The notes: a model not told the origin generated them from the sequence alone. Shown: positions 1 to 9,165, counted from the stretch's first letter. The stretch is DNA of 64,000 nucleotides from Pseudomonadota bacterium (GCA_021821945.1 JAJZTF010000015.1:1-64000), one strand, 5' to 3'. A program made the numbers and translations.

Positions 1-162
1 GCAATGAATCAGTTCGCGATTCTGTACGATGATCGCTTTATTCGTTCAGTACGGTAAAATGCAGTCAGGCGAATCTGATGTGGGATCGTCTCAACTCGCC
101 TCACACACAGAATTTCTGACACTCCCGTCATGACAAATTTCCAATTATCCCCTGTCATTGTT

Positions 163-486
163 TTAGCTCGCAGATGTTTCGGAGACCACCTCAGTCCACG
201 GCCTGATTTTTGAAAGAATGGCGGCAAGACCGTCCTTGGCGCATTCGGTGTCGTAACGCACTTGTCCGCGTAACCAGTAACCCTCGGACAATCCGAAAAA
301 TCGGCACAAGCGAAGATCGGTATCGGCAGTAATTGAGCGACGCCCGGCGACTATCTCACTGATGCGCTGTGCTGGAACGCCAATTTCTTTTGCCAGGCGA
401 TACTGGGAAATACCCATGGGTTTCAGAAATTCCTCGAGCAGCATTTCTCCGGGAGTGACGGGTGGCAACTTGTTTGCTTTTTTCAT
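163..486 (-). CDS. higA: HigA-family antitoxin, XRE-type DNA-binding protein
   Basis: Antitoxin of a HigBA type II toxin-antitoxin pair. It would bind and neutralise HigB and repress the operon. The 107-residue protein starts MKKANKLPPVTPGEMLLEEF, the usual opening of the HigA/VapI family, followed by a helix-turn-helix (about residues 26-60, with ISQYRLAKEIGVPAQRISEI and a GRRSIT segment). The C-terminal FFGLSEGYWLRGQ stretch is also typical of the family. It follows the toxin gene by 12 bases on the same strand; toxin-first order is characteristic of hig loci. The family call is firm; activity is inferred. Confidence 0.9.
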   Translation of the reverse strand: MKKANKLPPVTPGEMLLEEFLKPMGISQYRLAKEIGVPAQRISEIVAGRRSITADTDLRLCRFFGLSEGYWLRGQVRYDTECAKDGLAAILSKIRPWTEVVSETSAS

Positions 487-498
487 GATGATGCTCCG

Positions 499-780
499 TT
501 AATGACAGTCAACAATCTCGACGTCTTGCGGACCTTCACTCGTCCACACAAAGCAAACGCGAAATTGATCGTTGATGCGGATACTGTGTTGCCCTGCTCG
601 ATCGCGTTTCAACGCTTCAAGCCGGATACCCGGCGGGATGCGCAAATCGTCCAGAACGCCTGCCCAATCGAGATGTTCAAGCTTGCGTCGCGCCACAGAT
701 TCGATACCTTTAAACCGCTTAATGCTTTGGCGACTAAACAGACTTTCTGTGTCTTTGCATTTGAAAGATTTTATCGACAT
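499..780 (-). CDS. higB: HigB-family toxin (RelE-like mRNA interferase)
   Basis: Toxin of the HigBA pair, expected to cleave ribosome-bound mRNA when free of HigA. The 93-residue protein opens MSIKSFKCKDTESLF, matching the usual family start, and ends with the IRINDQFRVCFVW...VEIVDCH core of the RelE fold. No Shine-Dalgarno sequence precedes the start codon; the bases between it and the putative -10 box are a run of T on this strand. A good promoter ends only about 7 bases from the ATG, so the message may be leaderless. The gene is intact and is the first gene of the two-gene operon. Confidence 0.9.
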   Translation of the reverse strand: MSIKSFKCKDTESLFSRQSIKRFKGIESVARRKLEHLDWAGVLDDLRIPPGIRLEALKRDRAGQHSIRINDQFRVCFVWTSEGPQDVEIVDCH

Positions 781-786
781 AAAAAA

Positions 787-815
787 ATAATAACGCCACG
801 CGTGATTAATGTAAA
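787..815 (-). promoter_or_regulatory. higBA promoter with CACGCGTG palindrome in the spacer
   Basis: On the minus strand there is a -35 box TTTACA (815-810), a 17-base spacer and a -10 box TATTAT (792-787). The spacer contains the 8-bp perfect palindrome CACGCGTG (797-804), a plausible HigA operator. The predicted transcription start falls at about 779-781, on or next to the higB start codon at 780. Assigned by consensus match only. Confidence 0.55.
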
Positions 816-941
816 GCGCGAAGCTGGTAGGATTGGAAGACGCGATGAGCGATGCACTGAAGAAAGCAACCGACCCGCAAATGATTCGGGGATCATGTGG
901 GTCGGAATTGCATCGCCCTGTTCCGGGCAGGCCGCTGGCCG

Positions 942-947
942 TATAAT
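942..947 (+). promoter_or_regulatory. possible -10 box for hemJ
   Basis: A perfect TATAAT lies about 30 bases upstream of the hemJ start codon. No good -35 box is visible at the right spacing, so this is only a candidate. Confidence 0.3.
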
Positions 948-976
948 CCGCCCTTCATCGTTAACGGGTCGATTTC

Positions 977-1387
977 ATGCTCTGGCTCAAGGCTTTTCAC
1001 ATCATCATGGTGGTCTCCTGGTTCGCCGGGCTTTTCTACCTGCCGCGCATCTTCGTGAACCACGCGATGGCGACGGAACCCGCCGAGATCGCGCGCCTGA
1101 AGCTGATGGAAAGAAAGCTGTACCGCTTCGTCACGCCCATCGCCTGGCTTGCGATCATATCGGGACTCGCGCTGTGGCTGGGCTTCGGCTTCTCCGGAGG
1201 ATGGCTGCACGCCAAGGTCTTGCTGGTGGCAGTGCTCTACGGCTACCACCACTACTGCGGGATCCTGGTCAAGCGTTTCGAAGCCGACGAGAACGTCAGA
1301 AGCCACGTGTTCTACCGCTATTTCAACGAGATACCCGTGCTGATCCTGACGGCCGTGGTGATCCTCGTCACCGTTAAGCCCTTCTGA
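977..1387 (+). CDS. hemJ: HemJ-like / CopD-family membrane protein (protoporphyrinogen oxidase candidate)
   Basis: Small integral membrane protein of 136 residues. The N-terminal MLWLKAFHIIMVVSWFAGLF segment followed by YLPRIFVNH is the hallmark of the HemJ family, which oxidises protoporphyrinogen IX to protoporphyrin IX in late haem synthesis. Four hydrophobic segments are visible (about residues 5-23, 53-73, 80-97 and 118-134). The early His and Arg residues match those conserved in the family. It ends 2 bases before the methyltransferase gene, so the two are probably cotranscribed. The older family name is UPF0093; CopD-type annotation is also used for such proteins. Confidence 0.8.
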   Translation: MLWLKAFHIIMVVSWFAGLFYLPRIFVNHAMATEPAEIARLKLMERKLYRFVTPIAWLAIISGLALWLGFGFSGGWLHAKVLLVAVLYGYHHYCGILVKRFEADENVRSHVFYRYFNEIPVLILTAVVILVTVKPF

Positions 1388-1389
1388 CC

Positions 1390-2535
1390 ATGACCGACTT
1401 TTTTGCACCCTGCCCGCGCGGCCTGGAAAAGATTCTGGAATCCGACCTCATCGGGATGGGCGCAATGGACGTGAAGGCGACCGAAGGCGGCGTTGCGTTC
1501 TCTGGTGACTGGATGCTCTGCTACCGCGCGAATCTGGAGAGCCGCATCGCGAGCCGCATACTCTGGCGCGTGAAGGAAACGACCTATCGCACCGAGCAGG
1601 ACATCTACAAGGCGGTGTATGAGCTAGCCTGGCATCGCTGGTTCGATGTATCCCGCACCATCAAGGTGAGCACGACCGCGATACGCTGCGAGCTCAAGAG
1701 CATCGACTTCATAACGCTGCTGGTCAAGGATGCGGTGTGCGACCGCTTCCGCGAGCATTGCGGGGAACGCCCGAGCGTCGACACGCTGGACCCGGACATG
1801 CGCATCAACGTCTTCATCGAGGAAGACAGGCTGATGCTCTATCTCGATACTTCGGGCGATGCGCTCTTCAAGCGCGGCATCCGCCTGCACACCAACATCG
1901 CGCCCATCAGGGAAAACCTGGCCGCAGGCATACTGCGCATTGCGGGATGGAAGCCGGGCATACCGCTGCTGGACCCGATGTGCGGGAGCGGCACGTTCCT
2001 GATCGAGGCAGCCCAAATGGCGCTCAACATAAAGCCCGGCGTCGCAAGGCGCTTCGCCTTCGAGAAGCTGCAAAATTTTGATGCTGCAAAATGGCAGCAG
2101 ATGAAGGATGAGGCGATCGCAGCGCAACTGCCGCCCTCACCTCTCGACATCTACGGCAGCGATCTCTATGGAGACGCGATGAAGACCGCGAGCCGCAATC
2201 TGCAGGTGGCGGGACTCCTCGACTGCGTCTCGTTGAAACAGGCGAACATACTCGAGATATCCCCGCCCAAAGACCACGGCATCATGGTCGCAAACCTCCC
2301 CTATGGCGAACGCATGGGGGAGTTCGAGGAGCTGGAAGAACTCTATCCCAAGCTTGGCGATGCGCTGAAGAGGAAATTTTCAGGGTGGACGGCTTACCTC
2401 TTCACCGCGGACAAGGCGATCCTCAAGATGATGCGCCTGTCGCCTTCGAAGCGAACGCCGCTCTTCAACGGCGCGATCGAGTGCCGGCTTCTCGAATACA
2501 AGATAATCTCGGGCAGCAACCGGCCGGGCAAATAA
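1390..2535 (+). CDS. rlmL: THUMP-domain class I RNA N2-guanine methyltransferase (RlmL N-terminal type)
   Basis: Predicted 23S rRNA guanine-N2 methyltransferase. The 381-residue protein has an N-terminal ferredoxin-like/THUMP region (about residues 1-150, including GGVAFSGD) and a C-terminal Rossmann methyltransferase. SAM motif I is DPMCGSGTFLIEAA (about residues 196-209) and the catalytic loop is NLPYGER, where most relatives have NPPYGER. E. coli RlmL is fused to a second methyltransferase (RlmK); this protein has only the RlmL half, as in many betaproteobacteria. The start lies just after hemJ. The family is certain; the exact target guanine is inferred. Confidence 0.85.
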   Translation: MTDFFAPCPRGLEKILESDLIGMGAMDVKATEGGVAFSGDWMLCYRANLESRIASRILWRVKETTYRTEQDIYKAVYELAWHRWFDVSRTIKVSTTAIRCELKSIDFITLLVKDAVCDRFREHCGERPSVDTLDPDMRINVFIEEDRLMLYLDTSGDALFKRGIRLHTNIAPIRENLAAGILRIAGWKPGIPLLDPMCGSGTFLIEAAQMALNIKPGVARRFAFEKLQNFDAAKWQQMKDEAIAAQLPPSPLDIYGSDLYGDAMKTASRNLQVAGLLDCVSLKQANILEISPPKDHGIMVANLPYGERMGEFEELEELYPKLGDALKRKFSGWTAYLFTADKAILKMMRLSPSKRTPLFNGAIECRLLEYKIISGSNRPGK

Positions 2536-2565
2536 TTTGCCGTCTCTTCGGGATTTTATTTCAAC

Positions 2566-2955
2566 TCAGACCGTCCAGTCCTCAACATGCAGGTCGGCAA
2601 GCTGGGAAAACGCGCGGTCATTGGTGACCAGCACTGCGCCGATATTCAAGGCATGCGCCCCAATCAACAGATCAAGCGATCCGAGTGACTTGCCACGGCG
2701 TTCCATGTCCGCGCGTAGGGTCCCATAGCGCGCAGCACAGCTCCACGGCAATACATCTACACGCAGCAGGAATTCCTTGACCGCCGTGTGCAGGTGCTTT
2801 GCATCAGGTCTTTTGGCCAGACCGAACAGAAGTTCACCTTCGGTGATAGATGAAATGCAAAGCGACGCCATTGGGACTTCGACTATGCGACGTGATACGA
2901 GTGGGTGTCCTTTGATCAGATGGCTGATCGTGTTGGTGTCGAGCATGTACTGCAT
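2566..2955 (-). CDS. vapC: VapC-type PIN-domain toxin ribonuclease
   Basis: Toxin of a VapBC module: a Mg-dependent PIN-fold endoribonuclease of 129 residues. MQYMLDTNTISHLIKG supplies the first acidic residue, with further acidic residues in SSITEGELLFGLAKRP, the SLDLLIGAHAL segment and VLVTNDRAF near the end. These are the four positions that form the PIN active site. The start at 2955 overlaps the vapB TAA by one base (TAATG), a typical translational coupling. A start four codons upstream is possible but would overlap vapB more. Confidence 0.9.
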   Translation of the reverse strand: MQYMLDTNTISHLIKGHPLVSRRIVEVPMASLCISSITEGELLFGLAKRPDAKHLHTAVKEFLLRVDVLPWSCAARYGTLRADMERRGKSLGSLDLLIGAHALNIGAVLVTNDRAFSQLADLHVEDWTV

Positions 2956-3215
2956 TATTCTCGCCATCCCTCGAACGGATCGCGGCCCGATTTTTCCTGA
3001 TTTCGTTCCTTTTCGTCCAAGAAATCTGATGGCACTTCAGCATGCTTGAGCGCTTTGAAAAAGTCATCCCAAGTCGGCGGTTTCTTCGACAGAATGACAT
3101 CGCCGGTTTCAGGGTCCTGCCTCACGAAGACCTGCTTTGCATCGAACCGGTAAGCTGCCGGCAGGCGTACCGCCTGGCTCCGGCCATTGGTAAAAAGTTT
3201 GGCTAACTGACTCAT
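2955..3215 (-). CDS. vapB: VapB-type antitoxin (SpoVT/AbrB-like)
   Basis: Antitoxin partner of the adjacent VapC, 86 residues. MSQLAKLFTNGRSQAVRLPA is the classic swapped-hairpin AbrB-type DNA-binding opening of VapB proteins, followed by YRFDAKQVFVRQDPETGDVIL. The acidic and tryptophan-rich C-terminus (DDFFKAL...DPFEGW) would wrap the toxin. I chose the start at 3215 because it gives the canonical family N-terminus; an in-frame start 17 codons upstream adds unrelated sequence. It is the first gene of the operon. Confidence 0.9.
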   Translation of the reverse strand: MSQLAKLFTNGRSQAVRLPAAYRFDAKQVFVRQDPETGDVILSKKPPTWDDFFKALKHAEVPSDFLDEKERNQEKSGRDPFEGWRE

Positions 3216-3313
3216 GGCTACATTCCTAGCATGCAATGCGGGCGAGTATAGTCCCGCTTTTGGCATATATCAAGGCATATGCCTGGCAGTCGGCTTTCGC
3301 TTTGGAAATGAGA

Positions 3314-4336
3314 TCAGGCTGATGGCGTCTTGGGCGCGAAGGTGAAGGCGTCCGAATAGAATGAAGCTTCGGGAAGCTTGCGGCTCGCGGTGAAGTCGGC
3401 GTGCGCTGCCTCGACCACCACGGGCGCGCCGCACACGTAGACTTCATATCCTGAAAGGTCGCTGTAGTCCTCCATCACTGCGCGGTGGACGAAGCCCGTT
3501 CTGCCCTGCCAGTTGTCCCCGGGCAGGGCGTCTGACAGCACGGGCGTGAACTTGATGCCGCGTTTCTCCCATTCTTTTGCCATGTCGAGCATGTAGAGGT
3601 CTGCGAGCTTCCTCGCTCCCCAGTAGAAATGCATGGGGCGCTTGATGCCGATGTAGAGCGCATGCTCGATGATCGCCTTGATGGGCGCGAAGCCCGTGCC
3701 GCTCGCGACGAAGAGGATGGGCTTGTCGCTGTCCTCGCGCAGGAAGAAGGTGCCCAGCGGCCCCTTGAAGCGCAGGATGTCCTTCTCCTTCATCTCCTCG
3801 AACACATGGTGCGTGAACGCGCCTCCTGTGATGTTGCGGATGTGGAGCTCGAGGAACTCGTCGTCGTGGGGCGCGTTGGCCAGCGAGAAGCTGCGCGGCT
3901 TCTGGTCCTTCAGCAGGATGTCTATGTACTGGCCTGCGAGGAACTGCAGCCTCTCGTTCGCGGGGAGCTTCAGTTTCAGCACCATCACATCCTCGGCTGG
4001 ACGCTCCATGCTGTGCACGCGGCAGGGCATGGTCTTGACCTGGATGTCCTTCACCGCGCTGATCTCCTTGCATTCGATCACGAGATCGGACCTGGGCGCA
4101 GCGCAGCAGAAGAGCGCCATGCCGGCGGCCTTTTCCTCCGCGGTCAGGGTGCTGTCCTGATGCTTGCCATAGTCGATGCTCCCCTGCAGGACGCGCCCCT
4201 TGCATGCGCCGCACACGCCGTCCCTGCAGCTGTAGGGAAGGGAATAGCCGTGTTTCAGCGCTGCCTCGAGAACGGTCTCGTGCTCTTCGATCGGGAAGCG
4301 GTGGCCGCTGGGCTGTATGGTGATCTGGTAAGTCAT
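3314..4336 (-). CDS. ferredoxin-FAD/NAD reductase (CDP-6-deoxyglucoseen-reductase-like)
   Basis: Electron-transfer flavoprotein of 340 residues. An N-terminal plant-type [2Fe-2S] ferredoxin domain has CRDGVCGACKG with a later Cys in ALFCCA (within about residues 37-85). An FAD-binding barrel carries RSFSLANAP, and a NAD-binding domain carries LFVASGTGFAPIKAI. This order is shared by AscD/RfbI-type CDP-6-deoxy-D3,4-glucoseen reductases and by oxygenase reductases. No sugar-biosynthesis or oxygenase gene is next to it, so the real electron acceptor is unknown. The adjacent epimerase gene is divergent, 47 bases away. Confidence 0.8.
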   Translation of the reverse strand: MTYQITIQPSGHRFPIEEHETVLEAALKHGYSLPYSCRDGVCGACKGRVLQGSIDYGKHQDSTLTAEEKAAGMALFCCAAPRSDLVIECKEISAVKDIQVKTMPCRVHSMERPAEDVMVLKLKLPANERLQFLAGQYIDILLKDQKPRSFSLANAPHDDEFLELHIRNITGGAFTHHVFEEMKEKDILRFKGPLGTFFLREDSDKPILFVASGTGFAPIKAIIEHALYIGIKRPMHFYWGARKLADLYMLDMAKEWEKRGIKFTPVLSDALPGDNWQGRTGFVHRAVMEDYSDLSGYEVYVCGAPVVVEAAHADFTASRKLPEASFYSDAFTFAPKTPSA

Positions 4337-4383
4337 GTATCGAGGCTTTGTGCAAAAGACGGATTTTACCGCATAATCGCCCC

Positions 4384-5241
4384 ATGAAACGAATACTCAT
4401 CGTCGGCAGCGGGGACATTGCACGCCGCATGATTCCCCTCCTTGCCAAATCCTGCCGGGTCTATGCGCTGGTGCGCAATCCGGATTACTGCAAAACACTG
4501 CGCGGGCTGGGCGCGATCCCTATCATGGGCGATCTGGACGACAGGAAGAGCCTCTCGAGGATCGCGGGCATCGCGGATTCGGTCCTGCATCTCGCACCGC
4601 CCGCACAGCATGGAAGCATCGATGTTCGAACGCGCAATCTCTTGAGCGTGCTGTCCGGCGGGGTGCGGAACCTGGTCTATGTGAGCACGAGCGGCGTGTA
4701 TGGGGACTGTGCGGGCGAAGAGGTCAGCGAGACCAGGCCGCTGCGTGCCACCTCCATGCGGTCAGCCCTGCGCGCGGATGCAGAAAGACAGATACGCCGT
4801 TGGGCAAGAAGGCGCGGGGTTCATGCATGCATACTGCGCGTGCCCGGCATCTACGCGAAAGACCGTCTTCCGGTAGAGCGCCTGAAGCAGGGCCTGCCCT
4901 GCATTTCGGATGCCGAGGACAGCCACACCAACCACATCCATGCGGACGACCTCGCAAGCATCGTAATGGCCGCACTCAACCGCGGAAGATCCTGCCGCAT
5001 CTATCACGCAAGCGACGACAGCGGGCTCAAGATGGGGCAGTACTTCGATATGGTGGCCGATGCCTATGATCTGCCGAGGCCACCGAGATTGAGCAGGCTG
5101 GATGTGAAGGAGGCGGTCTCGCCGCTCATGTATTCATTCATGAGCGAATCGAGAAGGCTTTCCAATCTCAGGATGAAGCGGGAGCTGAAGATACGCCTCC
5201 GCTATCCGACGGTCGCGGATTTTCTGAAGGCCGGATCGTAG
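4384..5241 (+). CDS. NAD-dependent epimerase/dehydratase (extended SDR family)
   Basis: Rossmann-fold protein of 285 residues. MKRILIVGSGDIARRMI holds the dinucleotide-binding glycine motif, LVYVSTSGVYGD holds the strand with the active-site Ser/Thr and Tyr region, and VPGIYAKDRLP follows. Similar proteins (YeeZ-like) are annotated as NAD(P)-binding epimerases with no defined substrate. The start at 4384 gives the Rossmann motif directly; an in-frame upstream ATG at 4348 would overlap the divergent promoter region. No biochemical role can be assigned. Confidence 0.7.
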   Translation: MKRILIVGSGDIARRMIPLLAKSCRVYALVRNPDYCKTLRGLGAIPIMGDLDDRKSLSRIAGIADSVLHLAPPAQHGSIDVRTRNLLSVLSGGVRNLVYVSTSGVYGDCAGEEVSETRPLRATSMRSALRADAERQIRRWARRRGVHACILRVPGIYAKDRLPVERLKQGLPCISDAEDSHTNHIHADDLASIVMAALNRGRSCRIYHASDDSGLKMGQYFDMVADAYDLPRPPRLSRLDVKEAVSPLMYSFMSESRRLSNLRMKRELKIRLRYPTVADFLKAGS

Positions 5242-5253
5242 ATCCCGGCCTTC
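5226..5253. terminator. inverted repeat between convergent genes, possible bidirectional terminator
   Basis: Arms GAAGGCCGGATC (5226-5237) and GATCCCGGCCTTC (5241-5253) pair with one bulged base around a 3-base loop. It overlaps the epimerase stop codon and sits just downstream of the htpG stop. No T-run follows on either strand, so termination is only a guess. Confidence 0.4.
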
Positions 5254-5258
5254 CCGGA

Positions 5259-7151
5259 TCAAGCGCCGCGCATCTCGAGCATCAGCTGGTTCACGCGCTT
5301 GACGAAGCCCGCGGGATCGTCGAGCTGTCCGCCTTCTGCGAGCAGGGCCTGGTCGAAAAGCACCGCGGCCCAGTCGTCGAAATGCTGTTTCTCGTCCTTC
5401 AGCCGCACCACCACGGGATGCTGGGGATTGATCTCGAGGAAGGGCTTGGACTCCGGCACCTTCTGCCCCGCCGCTTTCAGCATGCGCGCCATGTTGCCGC
5501 TCAGGTCGTGCTCGTCTGCGACGAGGCAGGCGGGGGAATCGGTAAGCCTGTGCGTGATCCTGACTTCCTTTACCCGTCCGTCCAGGCTGGCCTTGATCTT
5601 CTCGGTCAGGTCCTTGAATTCGGAAGCCTGCTTCTCCTTGTCCTGCTTCTCGGATTCATCCTCCAGGGCGCCGAGATCGAGCCCGCCCTTGGCGACGGAC
5701 ACGAGCTGCTTCTCCTTGAATTCGGAGAGCGATCCGACCACCCACTCGTCTACCCTTGCCGAGAGCAGTAGAACCTCGATTCCCTTCTTGCGGAACACCT
5801 CGAGATGCGGGCTGTTCTTCGCGGCATTGAAGCTGTCCGCAGTGATGTAGTAGATCTTGTCCTGGCCTTCCTTCATGCGACCTATGTATTCGGCGAGCGA
5901 TTCGGTCTCATCGGGCGTGTCGGCATGGGTGGATGCGAAGCGCAAAAGCCCCGCTATCTTCTCCTTGTTGGAGAAGTCCGTCCCCACCCCCTCCTTGATC
6001 ACCTGGCCGAATTCGCCCCAGAATTTCGCATATTTCTCCGGTTCGTTTTCAGCCATGTCCTCAAGCAGTCCCAGCACCTTCTTCGTGCAGCCCTCGCGTA
6101 TCGCCTTGATGTCCTTGGACTCCTGGAGTATCTCGCGAGAAACGTTCAAGGGCAGGTTGCTCGAATCCACGATGCCGCGGACGAAGCGCAGGTAGGACGG
6201 CAGGAGCTGCTCGGCATCGTCCATGATGAACACGCGCTTCACATAGAGCTTGATGCCGTGCTGGGCCTTGTGGTCCCAGAGATCGAAGGGGGCGCGGCCC
6301 GGTATGTAGAGCAGCTGGGTGTATTCCTGGCGACCCTCGACCCTTGCGTGGACCCATGCGAGCGGATCTTCATAGTCGTGCCCCACATGCTTGTAGAACG
6401 CCTTGTACTCATCTTCCGTGATCTCGTTCTTAGAGCGCGCCCAGAGCGCGGAGGCCTGGTTGACGGTCTCGTCCTCATCCGTCATGACTTCGCTTCCGTC
6501 CTTCCATTCCTCCTTCTTCATGAGGATAGGCTGGACGATGTGGTCTGAATACTTCCTGATGATGGAGCGCAGCCTGTAGCCCGAGAGCAGGTCGTCCTGA
6601 TCCTCGCGCAGGTGCAGCGTGATCTCGGTGCCGCGCTTCTCCTTTTCGATCATCTCCACGGAAAACTCGCCGCCGCCGTCCGATTCCCAGCGCACGCCCT
6701 GATCGGCATTTTCCCCTGCGCGCCTTGTGACCACCGTCACCCTTTCGGCGACGATGAAGGCCGAATAGAAGCCCACGCCGAACTGGCCTATCAGGCTCGC
6801 ATCCTTCTGCTGGTCGCCCGAGAGCCTGGAGAAGAATTCGCGGGTGCCTGACTTTGCAATCGTGCCGAGGTTGTTGATCACCTCGTCGCGGTTCATGCCT
6901 ATGCCGTTGTCGGCAATCGAAAGCGTCCTGGCTTCCTTGTCATAGCTTACGCGTATTGCAAGATCCGAGTCGTTCTCGAACATCGCGTCGTTGTGCATCG
7001 CCTCGAAGCGCAGCTTGTCGCAGGCGTCAGAGGCGTTGGAGATCAGTTCGCGAAGGAAGATTTCGCGGTTTGAATAAAGGGAATGGATCATCAGCTGCAG
7101 AAGCTGCTTCACTTCCGTCTGGAATCCCATCGTTTCGCGGTTAGTCGTCAT
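5259..7151 (-). CDS. htpG: molecular chaperone HtpG (Hsp90)
   Basis: Cytosolic Hsp90-family ATP-dependent chaperone, 630 residues, full length for the bacterial family. The GHKL ATPase motifs are intact: [40 protein letters not shown] and [14 protein letters not shown] in the first 140 residues. They are followed by the middle domain ([12 protein letters not shown]) and the C-terminal dimerisation domain. The ATG at 7151 has a GAGGAA ribosome site; a second in-frame ATG lies 7 codons later. A near-perfect sigma-32 promoter sits 32 bases upstream, so heat-shock induction independent of the upstream trpD gene is expected. Confidence 0.97.
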   Translation of the reverse strand: MTTNRETMGFQTEVKQLLQLMIHSLYSNREIFLRELISNASDACDKLRFEAMHNDAMFENDSDLAIRVSYDKEARTLSIADNGIGMNRDEVINNLGTIAKSGTREFFSRLSGDQQKDASLIGQFGVGFYSAFIVAERVTVVTRRAGENADQGVRWESDGGGEFSVEMIEKEKRGTEITLHLREDQDDLLSGYRLRSIIRKYSDHIVQPILMKKEEWKDGSEVMTDEDETVNQASALWARSKNEITEDEYKAFYKHVGHDYEDPLAWVHARVEGRQEYTQLLYIPGRAPFDLWDHKAQHGIKLYVKRVFIMDDAEQLLPSYLRFVRGIVDSSNLPLNVSREILQESKDIKAIREGCTKKVLGLLEDMAENEPEKYAKFWGEFGQVIKEGVGTDFSNKEKIAGLLRFASTHADTPDETESLAEYIGRMKEGQDKIYYITADSFNAAKNSPHLEVFRKKGIEVLLLSARVDEWVVGSLSEFKEKQLVSVAKGGLDLGALEDESEKQDKEKQASEFKDLTEKIKASLDGRVKEVRITHRLTDSPACLVADEHDLSGNMARMLKAAGQKVPESKPFLEINPQHPVVVRLKDEKQHFDDWAAVLFDQALLAEGGQLDDPAGFVKRVNQLMLEMRGA

Positions 7152-7182
7152 GCCGTTCCTCTAGTTGAATGGAATGGCCGGT

Positions 7183-7210
7183 AAATGGGGTGGCTTTCCG
7201 GAATTTCAAG
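7183..7210 (-). promoter_or_regulatory. sigma-32 (heat-shock) promoter of htpG
   Basis: On the minus strand CTTGAAA (7210-7204), a 13-base spacer and CCCCATTT (7190-7183) match the RpoH consensus CTTGAAA-N(13-15)-CCCCATNT at essentially every position. It begins 12 bases after the trpD stop codon and ends 32 bases before the htpG ATG. Confidence 0.85.
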
Positions 7211-7221
7211 GGGCGGGAAGA

Positions 7222-8250
7222 TCAGGCCCTGAACTGCCCGGAAAACCGTATGAGCTTTTCCAGCATGGCCTTTGCCTGGCCGCTTGCGATCGTCCGGTCG
7301 GCAATCGACATGCCGTCGGAAAGCGATTTGGACAAGCCCGCGACATAGATCGCCGCCCCTGCGTTGAGGACCACGATGTCGCGAGGCGCACCAGCCCTGT
7401 CATCCAGCACGCCCTGCAGCATGTCGCAGGCCTCGTCGACGTTGGCAACGCGCAGGAGGTCGTTTGAAGCGGAGGGAATGCCGAACTCTTCCGGGGAGAT
7501 CGCGTATTCCTCGACTCCGCCTTCCTTCAGCTCGGCGACATGGGTACCTGCGCTAACCGAGATCTCGTCCATGCCGTCCATGCCGTTCACCACCAGCACG
7601 TGGCGGCTTCCCAGGCGCTGCAGCACGCGGGCCATGATGCCGACGAGATCGGGATGGAATACGCCCAGAACCTGGTTTTCGGCGCCTGCCGGATTGGTCA
7701 GGGGACCCAGCACGTTGAACATCGTGCGTACGCCGAGCTCGCGGCGCACCGGCGCCGCGTATTTCATCGCGCCGTGGAAATTGGGCGCGAACATGAAGCC
7801 TATGCCGACGTTGTCCACGCATTGCCCCACCTGCTCTGGCGTCAGGTTGATGTTCACACCCAGCCTCTCCAGCACATCCGCGCTTCCGCAGGTCGAGGAA
7901 ACGGATCTTCCGCCGTGTTTGGCGACGCGCGCGCCGGCTGCCGCCGCGACCAGGGCGCTGGTCGTGGAGACGTTGAATGAGCTGATGCTGTCCCCTCCCG
8001 TTCCGCATGTGTCGACCAGATGGTTGCGGTTTGCGACAGGAACCTTGGTTGCGAACTCGCGCATCACATAGGCGGCCGCCGAGATTTCGCCGACCGTCTC
8101 CTTCTTCACGCGCAGCCCCACCAGGATGCCCGCGATCTGCACGGGGGAAAGTTCGCCTCCCATGATCTGGCGCATCAGCGAGAGCATCTCGTCATAGAAG
8201 ATCTCGCGCTGTTCGATGAGCCTTGTCAGCGCCTGCTGCGGTGTGATCAT
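7222..8250 (-). CDS. trpD: anthranilate phosphoribosyltransferase
   Basis: Second step of tryptophan synthesis: transfers phosphoribose from PRPP to anthranilate. The 342-residue protein has the PRPP-binding loop [18 protein letters not shown], the [18 protein letters not shown] segment and the [10 protein letters not shown] motif, all intact. The start at 8250 overlaps the trpG stop as ATGA, showing translational coupling. A longer in-frame reading starting upstream lies within trpG and is not credible. trpC, which commonly follows trpD in related genomes, is not here; htpG follows instead. Confidence 0.96.
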   Translation of the reverse strand: MITPQQALTRLIEQREIFYDEMLSLMRQIMGGELSPVQIAGILVGLRVKKETVGEISAAAYVMREFATKVPVANRNHLVDTCGTGGDSISSFNVSTTSALVAAAAGARVAKHGGRSVSSTCGSADVLERLGVNINLTPEQVGQCVDNVGIGFMFAPNFHGAMKYAAPVRRELGVRTMFNVLGPLTNPAGAENQVLGVFHPDLVGIMARVLQRLGSRHVLVVNGMDGMDEISVSAGTHVAELKEGGVEEYAISPEEFGIPSASNDLLRVANVDEACDMLQGVLDDRAGAPRDIVVLNAGAAIYVAGLSKSLSDGMSIADRTIASGQAKAMLEKLIRFSGQFRA

Positions 8251-8816
8251 TTGCGGCCTTCCAGGAAATTCCTGAGCATCTCGTGCCCGTGCTCGGTCAG
8301 TATCGACTCGGGATGGAACTGCACGCCGTGCACGCTCATGGTCCTGTGGCGTACGCCCATGATCTCGCCGTCCATGGTCCATGCGGTGATCTCGAGGCAT
8401 TCAGGCAGACTTTCCCTCTCGATCACCAGCGAATGGTAGCGCGTCGCGGTGAAGGGATTGGGGAGTCCGGTGAACACGCTGTTGTTGTGGTGATAGATCT
8501 CGGACGTCTTGCCGTGCATCAGCTGCTTGGCGTGCACGATCTTCCCGCCGAAGGCCTGTCCTATGCTCTGGTGGCCGAGGCAGACGCCGAGTATCGGTAT
8601 CCTGCCTGCGAAATGCCTGATCGCGGAAACCGAGATGCCCGCCTCGTTCGGCGTGCAGGGGCCGGGCGAGATCACGATGTGCCCAGGATTTGCCTTCTCG
8701 ATTTCGGCTATCGTGATTTCATCGTTGCGGTGCACGACGACCTCCTCACCCAGCTCCGCAAAATACTGCACCAGGTTGTAGGTGAAGGAATCGTAATTGT
8801 CGATCATCAACAGCAT
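8247..8816 (-). CDS. trpG: anthranilate synthase component II (glutamine amidotransferase)
   Basis: Glutaminase subunit feeding ammonia to TrpE; such proteins may also serve PabB in folate synthesis. It is 189 residues and opens [14 protein letters not shown]. The oxyanion motif is [13 protein letters not shown], the nucleophile lies in [16 protein letters not shown], and the His/Glu of the triad lie in [11 protein letters not shown]. It is first in the trpG-trpD pair. Its partner trpE is encoded about 10 kb away at 19250-20737, an unusual split. No strong ribosome site is visible before the start. Confidence 0.96.
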   Translation of the reverse strand: MLLMIDNYDSFTYNLVQYFAELGEEVVVHRNDEITIAEIEKANPGHIVISPGPCTPNEAGISVSAIRHFAGRIPILGVCLGHQSIGQAFGGKIVHAKQLMHGKTSEIYHHNNSVFTGLPNPFTATRYHSLVIERESLPECLEITAWTMDGEIMGVRHRTMSVHGVQFHPESILTEHGHEMLRNFLEGRK

Positions 8817-9066
8817 ATACTGTGCATACCTTTTTTATTTTCAGGCCATCTGGAGTCGGATGGGCGCTATTATCCCCCATATCTGTCCCGGCTCAAACCA
8901 CCGCAAGCTTCAATAATTCCAGGTATTGTCGGATTTTTTTACACCCGGCATGAGGAATTCGCGAATTAATTGGCTCTTTGCGCCTCGCCCTGCCATCTGC
9001 CAACGCTGTCATCCAGAAGCTAGGAGCTGCAGAGCTAGAGTTCGCGCGATGAAATCGGCATTGTCA

Positions 9067-9077
9067 GTAAACTTTAC
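9067..9077. promoter_or_regulatory. GTAAACTTTAC palindrome, candidate activator site
   Basis: A perfect inverted repeat, GTAAA-C-TTTAC, about 90 bases upstream of the -24 element of a sigma-54-type promoter. The spacing fits an enhancer site for a sigma-54 activator. PEP-CTERM genes in several betaproteobacteria are linked to RpoN and the PrsK/PrsR two-component system, so PrsR is a candidate binder; that is inference. Confidence 0.4.
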
Positions 9078-9165
9078 ACTTCAGAAATATTGAGGCTGTC
9101 TTGCGCTGTTTCCTAATCGCGTTCCTTATTGTTTCGCTGAACATTTCTGATCAGTGCAGGCTCAT

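Noticed and set aside
1..57. Short open frame running in from the left edge and ending in TAA at 55-57
   Set aside because: Only 18 codons are visible and no family is recognisable; it could be the tail of a gene or chance.
2527..2541. Perfect palindrome GGCAAATAATTTGCC at the rlmL stop codon as a terminator
   Set aside because: The stable part of the stem is only about 5 bp and AT-rich, and no T-run follows directly.
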